Part shown: in pieces, positions 1 through 9,129 of the stretch
Layout of the letters: each line of letters opens with the position of its first letter
Position numbering within the stretch: the stretch's first letter is position 1
Source of the DNA: Archangium violaceum
GTDB taxonomy: Bacteria; Myxococcota; Myxococcia; Myxococcales; Myxococcaceae
Length of the DNA stretch: 64,000 nt
Assembly: GCF_016859125.1 (NCBI RefSeq)
Contig: NZ_CP069338.1
Span: 6,077,501-6,141,500, forward strand
Direction: 5' to 3'
The notes under the pieces: generated by a model
Database searches by the model: none
What the model was told of the DNA's origin: nothing
What the model saw: the letters and a program-made list of their open reading frames with translations, nothing else
Position numbers and translations under genes: made by a program

Positions 1-2
1 TG

Positions 3-185
3 GACCGGCTGCTGGCGGTGGCGGAGGCCATGTTCGGATCCGGACGCACATCCGGAGAGGTGCCGGCCGAGGAGGCTCCCCGCTGCAAGGAGCCGGGCTG
101 CGAGCGGCCGGTGCTGGCGAGGGAGCTGTGCGTGGCGCACTACCACCGGGCCCGGAGGGCGAAGGCGGGACGGCCCCCGGATTGA
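3..185 (+). CDS. 3' end of a small Cys/His-motif protein (partial)
   Basis: The open frame runs from the window edge to a TGA at 183-185 and codes about 60 residues. It reads through CKEPGCERPV, then LCVAHYHRARR, i.e. C-x4-C-x8-C-x3-H. This spacing looks like a small zinc-binding knuckle of the kind found in short DNA-associated proteins, and it is followed by an Arg/Lys-rich tail. The N-terminus lies outside the window, so length and domain order are unknown. Function is not assigned. Confidence 0.6.
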   Translation, partial: DRLLAVAEAMFGSGRTSGEVPAEEAPRCKEPGCERPVLARELCVAHYHRARRAKAGRPPD

Positions 186-206
186 GCCTGAACCTCCTCC
201 GGAGCG

Positions 207-2612
207 CTACCCGTCCCAGATGACTTCCACCCGGGTGCGCACCTCGCGGCGGCCCTCGGCGAAGCCGGGCAGGGCGCGCAGCGGCTCGAGCGCGGGGCAG
301 TGGTCGGTCCACTCCAGGTCGATCAGCGCCGAGTGGGCCGCACCCAGGAAGTAGTCCAGCGCCTTCCGGGGGTGTCCGGTGAGGCAGAGCTGCTCGGTGG
401 CGAGCTGGCGCATCAGCGAGGCGAACCGCGGGCTGAGCCGGTGGCTCAGCATGGCGTCCAGCGGGGCGAGCGAGGCGATCGGATCCACCTCGCCGAGCAC
501 GGCGGCTGCGTAGCGCACGCCGGTGAACGCCGCGCCGGGTGCTTCGTCCTCCAGGGCGCGCTTGCACCGCCGGACGCCCTCCAGATCTCCCCTCCAGGCG
601 GCGACGCGCAGGCGGAGCATCAGGCTCGGGATGCGGTAGGTGGTGAACGCGGCGAGCCGCTCGCTGGCCTGGTGGTAATCCTCCATCCGTCCGTGCAGGG
701 CGCTGCAGCGGGCGAGCTCGAACAGGCACAGGCCCATGCGTGAGTCGAGGTCGAAGGCCCGGCGCAGGAGCACGAGCCCCTCGTCGGCACGCCCGGCCTC
801 GCACTGGAGGCTGCCGAGGAACAACATGGCCACCGGGAAGGTGTGCGCGGCCTCGAGCGAGGCGCGGGCGGAGAGCACGGCCTCGCGCCAGTCTCCCTCC
901 TGTGAGGCGAGCATGCCCCGGGCCAGGTACGTCTCGGCGAGCTGGGGAGCCCGCTGCTCGAGACGCTCGACGCTGGCGCGGGCCACGTCTCCCCAGTCGC
1001 GCTGGGTGCTCGAGCCGCCCACGATCCACGCCCGCATGCACAGGAGGGCATGGAGCGCCTGGGCGGGCAGGAAGTCCGGCGCGAGCGCGATGGAGCGCTC
1101 CAGCCAGCCGATCGCCACGTCCGGAGAGGAGCCCGAGGTGTAGCCCTGGACGAAGCCCTGGCGGAACAGCGCGAGCGCCTCCGGTGAGGCGGTGTCGCGC
1201 TCGGAGGCGACCCACAGCTCGACGCGCAGCGCCTCGGCGATGCGTGGGCCCAGCCGATCCTGCTGCTCGAAGGCATCCGCGGAGGAGTCCTCGAACCGGC
1301 CGCTCCACAGCTGGGTACCGTGGGCCGTCTCCACCAGGCGGACGGAGACGCGGACCGTGGAGCCCGCGCTCTGCACCGTGCCGTCGACGAGGAAGCCCAC
1401 GCCCAGCTCGCGGCCCACGGTACGGGGCTCGCGCTCGTTGCGGAAGCGCAGGGTGGCCGCGCTGCAGGGCACGCGCAGGCCCCGGGTGCGTGACAGCACG
1501 TCGATGAGCGCGTCGGTGAGCGCGTCTGCGAGGAACGCGCGCTCCTGGGGCCCCTGGAAGCGCAGCGGGAGGATGGCCACCCCCGGCTCGCGGGTCTCGG
1601 TGAGGAGCAGCGAGAGGGTGGACAGCTCGCGTGGGGGCGGAAGCGGAAGCGGAGGCGTGGGCAGCGCTGGCAGCGACACGAGCGTGGGGGTGAGCTCGCC
1701 GAGCCCTTCCAGCCACGTGTGCAGCGAGCGGGCGAAGTGCGCGGCGCTCGCGGGACGATCCTCGGGTGCGCGGGCGAGGCAGTGCAGCACCAGCTCGGCG
1801 AGCGCGTCCGGCACGGCCATCCTGGCCCGTGGATCCGGCGGAGGCTGGTTCAGGCGGGCCAGGGCCACCGCCATGGGAGAGTTGCCGGAGAAGGGCGGCG
1901 CCGCGGTGAGCATCTCGTAGAGCATCAGGCCCACGGCGTAGAGGTCCGCGCGTGCGTCCACCTCGCCGTTGGAGAGTTGCTCCGGCGCCATGTACATGGG
2001 CGTACCGGCGGTGCCCTGGGTGCTCCGGGCGGACTCATCCACCAGGGCGCGGGCGATGCCGAAGTCGGTGAGGACGACGCGCCCGCCCTTCTCGACGAGG
2101 ACGTTGGCCGGCTTGAGGTCCCGGTGCACCACGCCGGCGGCATGGGCGGCGGCCAGGCCCTCGCACACCGCCAGGGCGATGCGGGCGGAGCGCCCGGGCG
2201 CCAGCGGCCCCTCGCGGGCGATGAGCGAGCGCAGATCCACACCGTCCACGTACTCCATGGTGAGGAAGTGTTGGCCCTCGTGCTCTCCCAGGTCGTGCAT
2301 GCGCGCGACGTGGGGATGGGAGATGCGGCGCGCCAGGCGGACCTCGCGGCGGAAGCGCTCGAGCGCGTTCGTGCCGGGGTCCTTCTCCAGGTCCAACGTC
2401 TTGAGGGCCACCACGTCGCCGACGAGCACGTCGCGCGCCCGGTACACGCGGCCCATGCCTCCGCGTCCCACGAGCGCCTCGAGGCGGTAGCGCCCGGCGA
2501 AGAGCTCCGCGGAAGGCGCCGGGCTCGGGGTACCGCCCGCCTCCGGCCGTCCGGGGAGCGTCACCACGGTGGCGTCGTCATCGGGAGGCGGAGCGGAACG
2601 GTCGTAGGACAC
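207..2612 (-). CDS. Ser/Thr protein kinase with TolB-like and TPR region
   Basis: A Hanks-type kinase of 801 residues. The N-terminal third is the catalytic domain: glycine loop GRGGMG at 49-54, Lys71, HRDLKPAN at 163-170 and DFG at 183-185, then an APE segment. A Pro-rich linker (about 310-335) leads to a region beginning GVAILPLRFQG. That region resembles the TolB-like domain found in adenylate-cyclase and regulator proteins, and is followed by helical TPR-like repeats to the end. No transmembrane helix is visible, so it is probably cytosolic. Myxobacteria carry many such kinases. The start codon is GTG with no obvious Shine-Dalgarno, so the exact N-terminus is uncertain. Substrate unknown. 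Confidence 0.93.
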   Translation of the reverse strand: MSYDRSAPPPDDDATVVTLPGRPEAGGTPSPAPSAELFAGRYRLEALVGRGGMGRVYRARDVLVGDVVALKTLDLEKDPGTNALERFRREVRLARRISHPHVARMHDLGEHEGQHFLTMEYVDGVDLRSLIAREGPLAPGRSARIALAVCEGLAAAHAAGVVHRDLKPANVLVEKGGRVVLTDFGIARALVDESARSTQGTAGTPMYMAPEQLSNGEVDARADLYAVGLMLYEMLTAAPPFSGNSPMAVALARLNQPPPDPRARMAVPDALAELVLHCLARAPEDRPASAAHFARSLHTWLEGLGELTPTLVSLPALPTPPLPLPPPRELSTLSLLLTETREPGVAILPLRFQGPQERAFLADALTDALIDVLSRTRGLRVPCSAATLRFRNEREPRTVGRELGVGFLVDGTVQSAGSTVRVSVRLVETAHGTQLWSGRFEDSSADAFEQQDRLGPRIAEALRVELWVASERDTASPEALALFRQGFVQGYTSGSSPDVAIGWLERSIALAPDFLPAQALHALLCMRAWIVGGSSTQRDWGDVARASVERLEQRAPQLAETYLARGMLASQEGDWREAVLSARASLEAAHTFPVAMLFLGSLQCEAGRADEGLVLLRRAFDLDSRMGLCLFELARCSALHGRMEDYHQASERLAAFTTYRIPSLMLRLRVAAWRGDLEGVRRCKRALEDEAPGAAFTGVRYAAAVLGEVDPIASLAPLDAMLSHRLSPRFASLMRQLATEQLCLTGHPRKALDYFLGAAHSALIDLEWTDHCPALEPLRALPGFAEGRREVRTRVEVIWDG

Positions 2613-2650
2613 GGCGGGAGGATTCTAGGCCATCCCGCCTGGGGGTGCTC

Positions 2651-2674
2651 GGGGCGGGGACGAGTGCCCGCCCC
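2651..2674 (-). terminator. GC hairpin after the helicase gene
   Basis: GGGGCGGG at 2651-2658 pairs perfectly with CCCGCCCC at 2667-2674 across an 8-nt loop. It lies 15 nt beyond the helicase stop on the minus strand. There is no U tract, so it is a candidate terminator or 3'-end stabiliser only. A second weaker inverted repeat, GGCGGGA/TCCCGCC, sits at 2613-2639 near the kinase start. Confidence 0.4.
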
Positions 2675-2688
2675 CCTACACCGGCTGA

Positions 2689-5118
2689 CTACCTGCCGCG
2701 CCGGGCCCGCTCCAGCTTGAGTGCCTTCTCGCCGTGCTGCTTGCCGTTGAGGGCCTCGAAGGCCGCCACGTCCTCGTCGGCGACGAAGACGTACGCGTAG
2801 GTGGGTTTGAGCTCCACGCGCTGCACCTTGCCCGCCGGGGCGCCGAGGGTCTCCAGGGCACTGGTGAGGGCGGCCTCGTCCGCGACGTCCGAGCGGCCCA
2901 GGCCCACCCACAGGCGCGCCTGACCGGGCTCCTCGGGAGTCTCGACGCGCTCGGGGCGGGGCGGACGCGGCGGGCGCTCGCGGGTGCCGCGAGGCCTGTG
3001 CCGCTCCACCTTCAGCGCCTTCTCGCCGTGCTGCTTGCCGTCGAGCGCCTCGAAGGCGGCGGCCTCGGCCTCGGGCACGTAGGCGTAGCCGTAGCGGGGG
3101 CGGAGCACCGCCTTGTTCACCTTGCCCGCGGGGGCGCCAGCGGCCTCCAGGGCGGCGATGAACTTCGCCTCGTCCAGGCCGTCGTCCATGCCCACGTTGA
3201 ACTTCAGCTTCACCTCGCCGGGGCCGGCGTCGGGGGAGGGCGGCGGCCGGTTCGGGTCACGCTCGCCACGTGGCCGGCTCTTCTCCACCTTCAGCGACTT
3301 GTCCTTGTACGGCTTGCCGTTGAGGGCCTCGAAGGCGGCCAGGTCGTCCTGGGCGATGAAGACATAGGCGAAGCCGGGCTTGAGCTCGGCGCGGATCACC
3401 TTGTTGGCGGGGGCTCCAGCCTCCTCCAGGGCGGTGACGATGCTGCCGGGGCCCAGGCCATCCTCGGTGCCCAGGTTGACCCACAGCTTCACCTCGCCCG
3501 GAGCGGCCTCCATCGGCGAGGGGCCACGATCGCCCCGCTCCCCGCGCTCACGGCGGCGCCGGTCGCCCCGCTCCCCGCGCTCACGCGACTCGGACTCTCC
3601 ACGCGCCTCCCGGCGCTCCTCGCGGCGAGGAGGCCTCTCCCGGTCGCGCTCCCTGTCGCGGGGACGCTCGCGCTCCTTGTCACGGCGGCGGCCCTCGGGC
3701 TTCGCCTGGGCCTCGCGCTCGGGGCGCTCGTTCTCCTCGGCGGCCTTGGCCTTCTCCATGCGCAGGTGGCTGAAGAAGTACTTCAACAGGAAGGCGATGA
3801 GATCATCCGCGTCCGCCCGGCCCTTGAGCTGGGAGGTCAGGGGCAGGAAACCCTCGAAGATGGCGCCGGAGGCGGCCTCGCGGATTTCGCGCACGTGCCG
3901 CTCGGCCCACAGGCGCATGGCCTCCTCGGGCGCGGGCATCTCGCGCTTCTCGAACTTGATGCCGAACTTCTTCTCCAGCGTGGTGTACGTGGCCAGCTCG
4001 CGGCCGGAGAAGAGGTTGATGGCGGTGCCCTTGTTGCCGATGCGGCCGGTGCGTCCCACCCGGTGCAGGTAGACGGCCGGATCCTCGGGCAGCGAGTAGT
4101 TGATGACGTACTCGAGGCCGGAGATGTCGATGCCGCGCGCGGCGATGTCCGTGGCCACCATGAAGGCCACCTCGCCCCGCTTCACCTTGGCCATCACCCG
4201 CTCGCGCTCCTTCTGCGGCAGGTCCCCGTTGAGCAGCTCCGCGTCGAAGCCGTTGCGGTTGAGCACCGCCGTCACCAGCGCCGTATCATCCCGCGTGTTG
4301 CAGAAGATGATGGCGTTCTGCGGCTCCTCCGCCTCCAGCACGTAGATGAGGTTGCGCGGCTTGGGGAAGGCATCCGACACGTCGTAGCGGATGTGGTGGA
4401 TGTGCTCGACGGTGAAGACGTCGCCGGAGAGCAGCAGCGTCTCCGCGTTGGTGGTGTAGCGGGCGATGAGGTTCTGGATGTCCGTGGGGACGGTGGCGCT
4501 GAAGAGCAGCACCTGCCGGTCCTTGGGCAGACGATCGAGGATGCGCGTCACCTCCTCGTAGAAGCCCTGGTTGAGCATCTCGTCGGCCTCATCCAGCACC
4601 GCGTGCGAGCAGGACTCGAGCTTGAGGTTGCCGCGGTTGATGTGGTCGAACACCCGGCCGGGCGTGCCCACGATGATCTGCGTGCCCTCCTCGAGGGCGT
4701 CCTCCTGCTGCTTCATGGAGGCGCCGCCGTAGATGGCCGCGACCTTCACGCCCTTGTGCTTGCCCAGGGCGGAGAGCTCCTCGGACACCTGGAGCGCCAG
4801 CTCGCGGGTGGGGCAGAGGATGAGCGCGCGCACCCCCTTTTCCTCGGCGGGAATCTTTTCCAACAGGGGCAGGCCGAAGGCGGCCGTCTTGCCGGTGCCG
4901 GTCTTGCTGCGCACGATGAGGTCCCGGCCCTCCATGACGGGCCGGAAGGCCTTGGCCTGGACGGGGGTCGGGTGGGTGTAGCCGCGCTCCGCGACGCCGC
5001 GACGCAGGGGCTCGGAGAGATTCAGGTCATCGAAGCTGACGTCCGCGACGTACTCTGCGGGGCGGGACGGGGCTTCGGCAGTGGTTTCCGGCTGCTCCGG
5101 AGGTTGGATGTCGCTCAT
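2689..5118 (-). CDS. DEAD-box RNA helicase with three C-terminal RNA-binding repeats
   Basis: ATP-dependent RNA helicase of 809 residues, counted from the ATG at 5118; an in-frame TTG one codon upstream is possible. The Q motif is near TPVQ (51-54), Walker A SKTGTGKT at 71-78, PTREL at 103-107, DEAD at 176-179, SAT at 207-209 and HRVGRTGRIG in the second RecA domain. After a charged RE/RD-rich linker the tail has three copies of a roughly 75-residue unit, each beginning with (K/R)LWV or KLKFN and ending in FEALxGK...LKVE. This is the DbpA/CsdA-type RNA-binding fold, normally present once. A role in ribosome assembly or cold adaptation is inferred from CsdA/DbpA relatives. It is divergent from the sigma factor gene, 70 bp apart. 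Confidence 0.95.
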   Translation of the reverse strand: MSDIQPPEQPETTAEAPSRPAEYVADVSFDDLNLSEPLRRGVAERGYTHPTPVQAKAFRPVMEGRDLIVRSKTGTGKTAAFGLPLLEKIPAEEKGVRALILCPTRELALQVSEELSALGKHKGVKVAAIYGGASMKQQEDALEEGTQIIVGTPGRVFDHINRGNLKLESCSHAVLDEADEMLNQGFYEEVTRILDRLPKDRQVLLFSATVPTDIQNLIARYTTNAETLLLSGDVFTVEHIHHIRYDVSDAFPKPRNLIYVLEAEEPQNAIIFCNTRDDTALVTAVLNRNGFDAELLNGDLPQKERERVMAKVKRGEVAFMVATDIAARGIDISGLEYVINYSLPEDPAVYLHRVGRTGRIGNKGTAINLFSGRELATYTTLEKKFGIKFEKREMPAPEEAMRLWAERHVREIREAASGAIFEGFLPLTSQLKGRADADDLIAFLLKYFFSHLRMEKAKAAEENERPEREAQAKPEGRRRDKERERPRDRERDRERPPRREERREARGESESRERGERGDRRRRERGERGDRGPSPMEAAPGEVKLWVNLGTEDGLGPGSIVTALEEAGAPANKVIRAELKPGFAYVFIAQDDLAAFEALNGKPYKDKSLKVEKSRPRGERDPNRPPPSPDAGPGEVKLKFNVGMDDGLDEAKFIAALEAAGAPAGKVNKAVLRPRYGYAYVPEAEAAAFEALDGKQHGEKALKVERHRPRGTRERPPRPPRPERVETPEEPGQARLWVGLGRSDVADEAALTSALETLGAPAGKVQRVELKPTYAYVFVADEDVAAFEALNGKQHGEKALKLERARRGR

Positions 5119-5123
5119 CAAGC

Positions 5124-5140
5124 CAGGGGCATAACCCCTG
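5124..5140. promoter_or_regulatory. Inverted repeat between helicase and sigma genes
   Basis: CAGGGG (5124-5129) and CCCCTG (5135-5140) form perfect 6-bp arms around the 5-nt spacer CATAA. It lies 6 bp before the helicase ATG, in its probable 5' leader, and 48 bp from the sigma start. It could be an operator or a leader hairpin that masks the helicase ribosome site. No regulator is known from the sequence. Confidence 0.35.
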
Positions 5141-5187
5141 CATTACTCTCTGGCAACAATCGGCTCACTTTGCATAAGGAACTGCCC

Positions 5188-6279
5188 ATGGCGAATGGGA
5201 GGAAGAAAACGGGCGGTACGGGCACCCGGACCCGGGCGAAGAAGCCCGCGGCGGCCCCACCCCCCGAGGATGCCGAGGTGGTGGAGGCAGAATCCGCCGA
5301 GCCGGAACCGGAGTCCCTGGAGCCCGCCCCCGAGGAGTTGGAGGAGGTGGAGGCCGAGGTGGAGGAGTCCCCCGGGATTCCCACGGCGGCCCTGGTGAGG
5401 GCCGGGGAGACGGGGCTGGCCCGGACGGATCCCCTCCAGGCCTACATGAACGAAGTCCAGCGCCACCCCCTGCTCACCCGGGAGGAGGAGGTGTCACTGG
5501 CCAGACGCTACCGTGACACGGGGGACGTGCAGGCGGCCTACCGCCTGGTGGCGGCCAACCTGAGACTGGTGGTGAAGCTGGCCCACGAGTACCACCGCAA
5601 CCCCCTGTCGCTGCTGGACCTGGTGCAGGAGGGCAACATCGGGCTGATGCAGGCGGTGAAGAAGTATGATCCAGAGCGGGGAGTGAAGCTCAGCTCCTAC
5701 GCCGCGTGGTGGATACGCGCCTACATCCTGCGTTACATCATGGACAACTGGAAGATGGTGAAGCTGGGGACGACGGAGGCCCAGCGGAAGCTCTTCTTCA
5801 AGTTGCGCCAGGAGCAGGAGAAGTTGATGGCGCAGGGCTTCGAGGTGACGCCGAAGATGCTGGCCGAGCGCCTCAACGTCACCGAGCAGGACGTGGTGGA
5901 GATGGACCAGCGGCTGGGTCACGACGAGATGTCGCTGGACGCGCCGGTGGGAGGCGACGACTCGGGCGCGACGCGGATGGACCGGTTCCTGCCGTCGTCG
6001 TCGGTGGGGGCGGAGGAGCGGCTGGGCAACGAGGAGCTCAAGGCCGTGTTCCGGGAGAAGCTCCAGGAGTTCGCGAAGTCGCTGGAGGGCAAGGAGCGCT
6101 ACATCTTCGAGAACCGGTTGATCTCCGACGAGCCGCTGACGCTGCAGGACATTGGCGACAAGTACGGGGTGAGCCGCGAGCGTGCGAGGCAGATCGAGGC
6201 CGCGCTCATCAACCGGATGCGCGAGTACATGCGCGAGCACATCCCGGACTTCGACCTGGTGGCGGTGCCCAAGAGCTGA
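5188..6279 (+). CDS. RNA polymerase sigma factor, RpoH/sigma-32 class
   Basis: An alternative sigma-70-family factor of 363 residues, most like the myxobacterial SigB/SigC/SigE group of RpoH-type factors. An acidic Ala/Pro/Glu-rich N-terminal extension (about 1-75) precedes region 1.2 (DPLQAYMNEVQRHPLLTREEE). Region 2 follows, with NLRLVVKLAHEY, LLDLVQEGNIGLMQAVKKYDP and SYAAWWIRAYILRYI. Region 4 has the helix-turn-helix LTLQDIGDKYGVSRERARQIEA. The ATG at 5188 has AAGGA 7 nt upstream; the frame stays open far upstream, but that stretch is the mirror of the helicase gene. In Myxococcus such factors act during development and stress; which one this corresponds to cannot be decided here. Confidence 0.93.
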   Translation: MANGRKKTGGTGTRTRAKKPAAAPPPEDAEVVEAESAEPEPESLEPAPEELEEVEAEVEESPGIPTAALVRAGETGLARTDPLQAYMNEVQRHPLLTREEEVSLARRYRDTGDVQAAYRLVAANLRLVVKLAHEYHRNPLSLLDLVQEGNIGLMQAVKKYDPERGVKLSSYAAWWIRAYILRYIMDNWKMVKLGTTEAQRKLFFKLRQEQEKLMAQGFEVTPKMLAERLNVTEQDVVEMDQRLGHDEMSLDAPVGGDDSGATRMDRFLPSSSVGAEERLGNEELKAVFREKLQEFAKSLEGKERYIFENRLISDEPLTLQDIGDKYGVSRERARQIEAALINRMREYMREHIPDFDLVAVPKS

Positions 6280-6294
6280 GGCTCACCGAGGGGC

Positions 6295-7704
6295 TCACTG
6301 CTTGCGCAGCAGGTACAGGGCTCCGCCCTGGTCGTCGCTGATGAGCAGGGCGCCGTCGGCGGTGACGGCCACGTCCACCGGGCGGCCCCACACGCTCGTG
6401 CCATCCGGTGACACCCACCCGGAGACGAAGTCCTGCTCCCGGGTGGGCTGGCCCGTCACCTTGTCCCAGGGGAAGTACGTCACCTTGTAGCCGGTGGGCC
6501 GCGTGCTGTTCGACGAGCCGTGGTAGGCCACCACCACGCCCGAAGTGTAGGGCTCGGGAAAGGCCGTGCCATTGAGGAAGGCCAGGCCCAGCGGCGCCGA
6601 GTGCGCCTGGATGCCCTGGTCGAAGCGGTCCATCGCTCCGCAGGCGATGGTCCCTTCCCGGTTCAGGTCGTAGTCGCGATCGAAGGGCATCTGCTTCAAG
6701 CCGAGCGACGTGTCCGGGTTGGGGTTGCAGAAGGGCCAGCCGTACTCGCCTGCCTCGCGCACCGAGGTGAGGGCCTCGGGCGGGTGTTTGTCCGCGTACT
6801 CGGGAATCACCTTCCCGTACCTTCCGGTGCCGTCGTCGTGCGGGTAGGGGATGTCGTCTCGCGCGTTCACCGTCACCCAGAGGGTGTCGGTGCCGGGGAC
6901 GAAGGCCAGGCCCTCGGCTTTGCGCAGGCCGCGTGCGAAGAGCTGCCCCGAGCCGCCCTCTGGCCCGTAACGGTAGAGCGCTCCGCGCTCGGGAGTGCTC
7001 CGCGTGTCCGACAGGCACACGTTGCAGGTGGAGGCGATGGAGACGTAGAGCCGCCCCTCCGGGTCGACGGCGATGTTCTTCAGTGCGTGCCCGTAGGGGC
7101 CCGGCAGCTCGGGCTGGCTCGCGTCGGGCAGGCCGCTCACGAGCACCGCGACGTCGTGGCGCTGGGTCTCTCCCGCCTGCCAGGGCGAGCGTGTCACCTG
7201 GTTCGTCTCGGCCACGTACACCCAGGTGGTGCCTCCGCGGGTGTGGAAGACGATGTCATGGGGACCGCGCAGGCCCGTGGCCCAGTCGAATATCTCGGGC
7301 GTCTGTCCGGGGCGGGGCCGCACCAGCTTCACCGTGCCCAGGTCCGGCTGTGACACCAGCACGTCCCCGTTGGGGGCAATCGCCATGAAGCGCGCCTCCG
7401 GCACCCGCGCGAAGACGGAGATGGTGAAGCCGGGCGGAACGGTGAGGGTGCGTGGCGAGTCGAAGGGAGCGGTGCGCAGGCTCTCGGGGACGGTCACCTG
7501 AACCTGCTCGCTGGCCCCAGGGGGCGGAGTGCCCGTCCCACCCTGGCCCGCGTCATCCTGGCCGGTGTCGGTCTGGCCCGCGTCCACGGGCTCCGGACGT
7601 GGCCCGGTGTTCGTTCCACCATCGGTGGACCCTTTCGAGGACTGGGTGCAGGCGGAGGCGGACAGCCACAGCAACACGGCGAAGGGGCGGAGCCAGTGAC
7701 GCAT
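6295..7704 (-). CDS. Lipoprotein glucose/sorbosone dehydrogenase-like beta-propeller
   Basis: A secreted or outer-membrane lipoprotein of 469 residues. The signal MRHWLRPFAVLLWLSASAC ends in a lipobox Cys, followed by a Ser/Thr/Gly/Pro-rich linker to about residue 75. The rest is the six-bladed propeller of the GDH/L-sorbosone dehydrogenase family. Visible blade motifs are MAIAPNGDVLVS, LRGPHDIVFH, NIAVDPEGRLYVSIAS and VDVAVTADGALLISDDQGGALYLL. Relatives use PQQ to oxidise sugars in the periplasm, but several are hydrolases or have no known substrate. The start was placed at the Met before the signal peptide rather than 15 codons upstream. It is convergent with the sigma gene, with 15 bp between stops. 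Confidence 0.85.
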   Translation of the reverse strand: MRHWLRPFAVLLWLSASACTQSSKGSTDGGTNTGPRPEPVDAGQTDTGQDDAGQGGTGTPPPGASEQVQVTVPESLRTAPFDSPRTLTVPPGFTISVFARVPEARFMAIAPNGDVLVSQPDLGTVKLVRPRPGQTPEIFDWATGLRGPHDIVFHTRGGTTWVYVAETNQVTRSPWQAGETQRHDVAVLVSGLPDASQPELPGPYGHALKNIAVDPEGRLYVSIASTCNVCLSDTRSTPERGALYRYGPEGGSGQLFARGLRKAEGLAFVPGTDTLWVTVNARDDIPYPHDDGTGRYGKVIPEYADKHPPEALTSVREAGEYGWPFCNPNPDTSLGLKQMPFDRDYDLNREGTIACGAMDRFDQGIQAHSAPLGLAFLNGTAFPEPYTSGVVVAYHGSSNSTRPTGYKVTYFPWDKVTGQPTREQDFVSGWVSPDGTSVWGRPVDVAVTADGALLISDDQGGALYLLRKQ

Positions 7705-7784
7705 GCCGGGCAGGCTAGGCAGACACCTTCCGGGGCTCCATTGCCCCACCGTCGCTTCCGTTACCCACGCTACGAAGCGGGCGG

Positions 7785-8189
7785 CTATTGCGCCGTATAG
7801 CGACGATGGCGGCCCCGGAAGTGACGGTCGAGGTAGTCCTCCACCTCGGACTTCCGCTCGGTGTCCCCGGAGGTGGCGAGCAGGAGGGCGTGCGCCCCGT
7901 CCACCACCGCGAGTGCCTCCTCGAGGGACACCTCACCCTCCGAGAGCGCGGAGAAGAGGTTGCAATGGTAGCGGCGGCATTCCTCGGGGCGCTCCGCGTA
8001 GGCGGTACACCGCTTGCCCTCCAGTGCGGCACATCGCTGCGGGAGGATGGGCGTGCCGTCCTTGCGCTCCTTCACGGGCAGCCCGAGGGCCTTCAAGGGA
8101 CCCACCTCCGTGCGCCGGAGCGGGACGTGCGTGAAGAGGGTGCCATCGCAGCACAGGCCGCAGCGAAGGCAGAGCGTGGACAGGGACAT
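7785..8189 (-). CDS. YkgJ-type cysteine cluster protein
   Basis: A 134-residue protein with the N-terminal cluster CLRCGLCC (Cys7, 10, 13, 14). Further Cys residues follow in QRCAAL, GKRCTAY and ECRRYHC. This is the CxxCxxCC pattern of the YkgJ/UPF0153 family, thought to bind zinc or an iron-sulfur cluster. The biochemical role of the family is unknown. No signal peptide or membrane helix is present, so it is probably cytosolic. It is transcribed alone on the minus strand. Confidence 0.85.
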   Translation of the reverse strand: MSLSTLCLRCGLCCDGTLFTHVPLRRTEVGPLKALGLPVKERKDGTPILPQRCAALEGKRCTAYAERPEECRRYHCNLFSALSEGEVSLEEALAVVDGAHALLLATSGDTERKSEVEDYLDRHFRGRHRRYTAQ

Positions 8190-8268
8190 GGGGCGCGGGC
8201 TCCGGGGCGCGAGGGAGCCCCCTTGCTAGTGGTGGACGGCCTGCCGGGCAAGGGCCGCGCCGTGCGCC

Positions 8269-9129
8269 TCAGTCCTTCTTGTAGTCGCGGAACGTCGCGA
8301 CCTCCACCAGGCGGGCGTCGGCGTAACCCCAGTGCTCGACATCCACGTTGTACTGTCCCTTGGCGATCAACATTCCCCGGCAGAGCTTCTTCTTCTCGGG
8401 CTCGTTGTGCTGGTCGCGGGCCCGGTCGAGCAGCTCGTCCCAGATCCAGCGGGGCACGTGGTCGCGCTGTCCCGGATAGCTGAAACGGTAGAAGGTGAGG
8501 TGGGCCAGGAGCACCTCCCAGTGCGGCTGGAAGCGCATCATCAGGTGCTTCCAGTCCATCTGCTTGCCGCGGGCGAGGATGAGGTGGTTGATGTCCGTGC
8601 CGTCGAAGCGCTCGCGCTCGCAGACGAAGGCCTTGGACCAGATGATGTCCTCGGGCGGCGCCACCAGGATGGGCAGCCCGTGGATGACGCCCGGATGGGC
8701 CCGGTCGATCCAATAGTCGTCCACGATGGCCACGCCGTTGCCCGAGCTGAAGATGAGATCGGCGAAGTATTCGTCGTTGGCGTAGGCCTTCGCGATCCAC
8801 ACCGGATCATGCATCTTCGTCTGGAAGCCCATGCTCTCCAGGGACTCCATCGCGCGCTGCACGTGCTCGCGCTTGAGGAAGATGTCCAGGTCCTTGGTGT
8901 CACGGTAGATACCCGTGTAGAGGTGGAGCGCGTAGGCGCCCGCGACCACGAAGGGAATCTCCGCGTTCTTGAGCGTGCTCAGCGCGAGCAGGTGCGCCCC
9001 CCGTTCGATCGGCGGACGCTGATCCGCCTGCATGGGAGGTGGCGCCTTGCTAGGCTTCTGGTCCTGCTCGGTGGAGGCCTGGCTGCTGCCCTGCTCCGCC
9101 GACGGTTTGTCGGTGTCTTGAATGTTCAT
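8269..9129 (-). CDS. Nucleotidyltransferase-fold protein
   Basis: A 286-residue protein whose first 40 residues are a polar, Gln/Ser/Lys-rich tail. The core GAYALHLYTGIYRDTKDLDIFL has the strand-Gly and D-x-D layout of the minimal nucleotidyltransferase superfamily (as in antibiotic NTases and DUF6036-like proteins). A helical C-terminal half contains ARGKQMDWKHLMMRF. Substrate unknown. No partner HEPN or antitoxin gene lies next to it, so a toxin-antitoxin role is not supported. Confidence 0.75.
   Translation of the reverse strand: MNIQDTDKPSAEQGSSQASTEQDQKPSKAPPPMQADQRPPIERGAHLLALSTLKNAEIPFVVAGAYALHLYTGIYRDTKDLDIFLKREHVQRAMESLESMGFQTKMHDPVWIAKAYANDEYFADLIFSSGNGVAIVDDYWIDRAHPGVIHGLPILVAPPEDIIWSKAFVCERERFDGTDINHLILARGKQMDWKHLMMRFQPHWEVLLAHLTFYRFSYPGQRDHVPRWIWDELLDRARDQHNEPEKKKLCRGMLIAKGQYNVDVEHWGYADARLVEVATFRDYKKD

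Noticed and set aside
2734-5187. Open frame on the plus strand leading into the sigma factor gene
   Set aside because: It mirrors the helicase codons, lacks any domain before the sigma start and ignores the AAGGA-ATG at 5188. In this GC-rich DNA antisense frames stay open by codon bias.
8269-9129. MNT/HEPN-type toxin-antitoxin system
   Set aside because: The nucleotidyltransferase-like protein has no HEPN or other small partner gene next to it and carries a long extra N-terminus.
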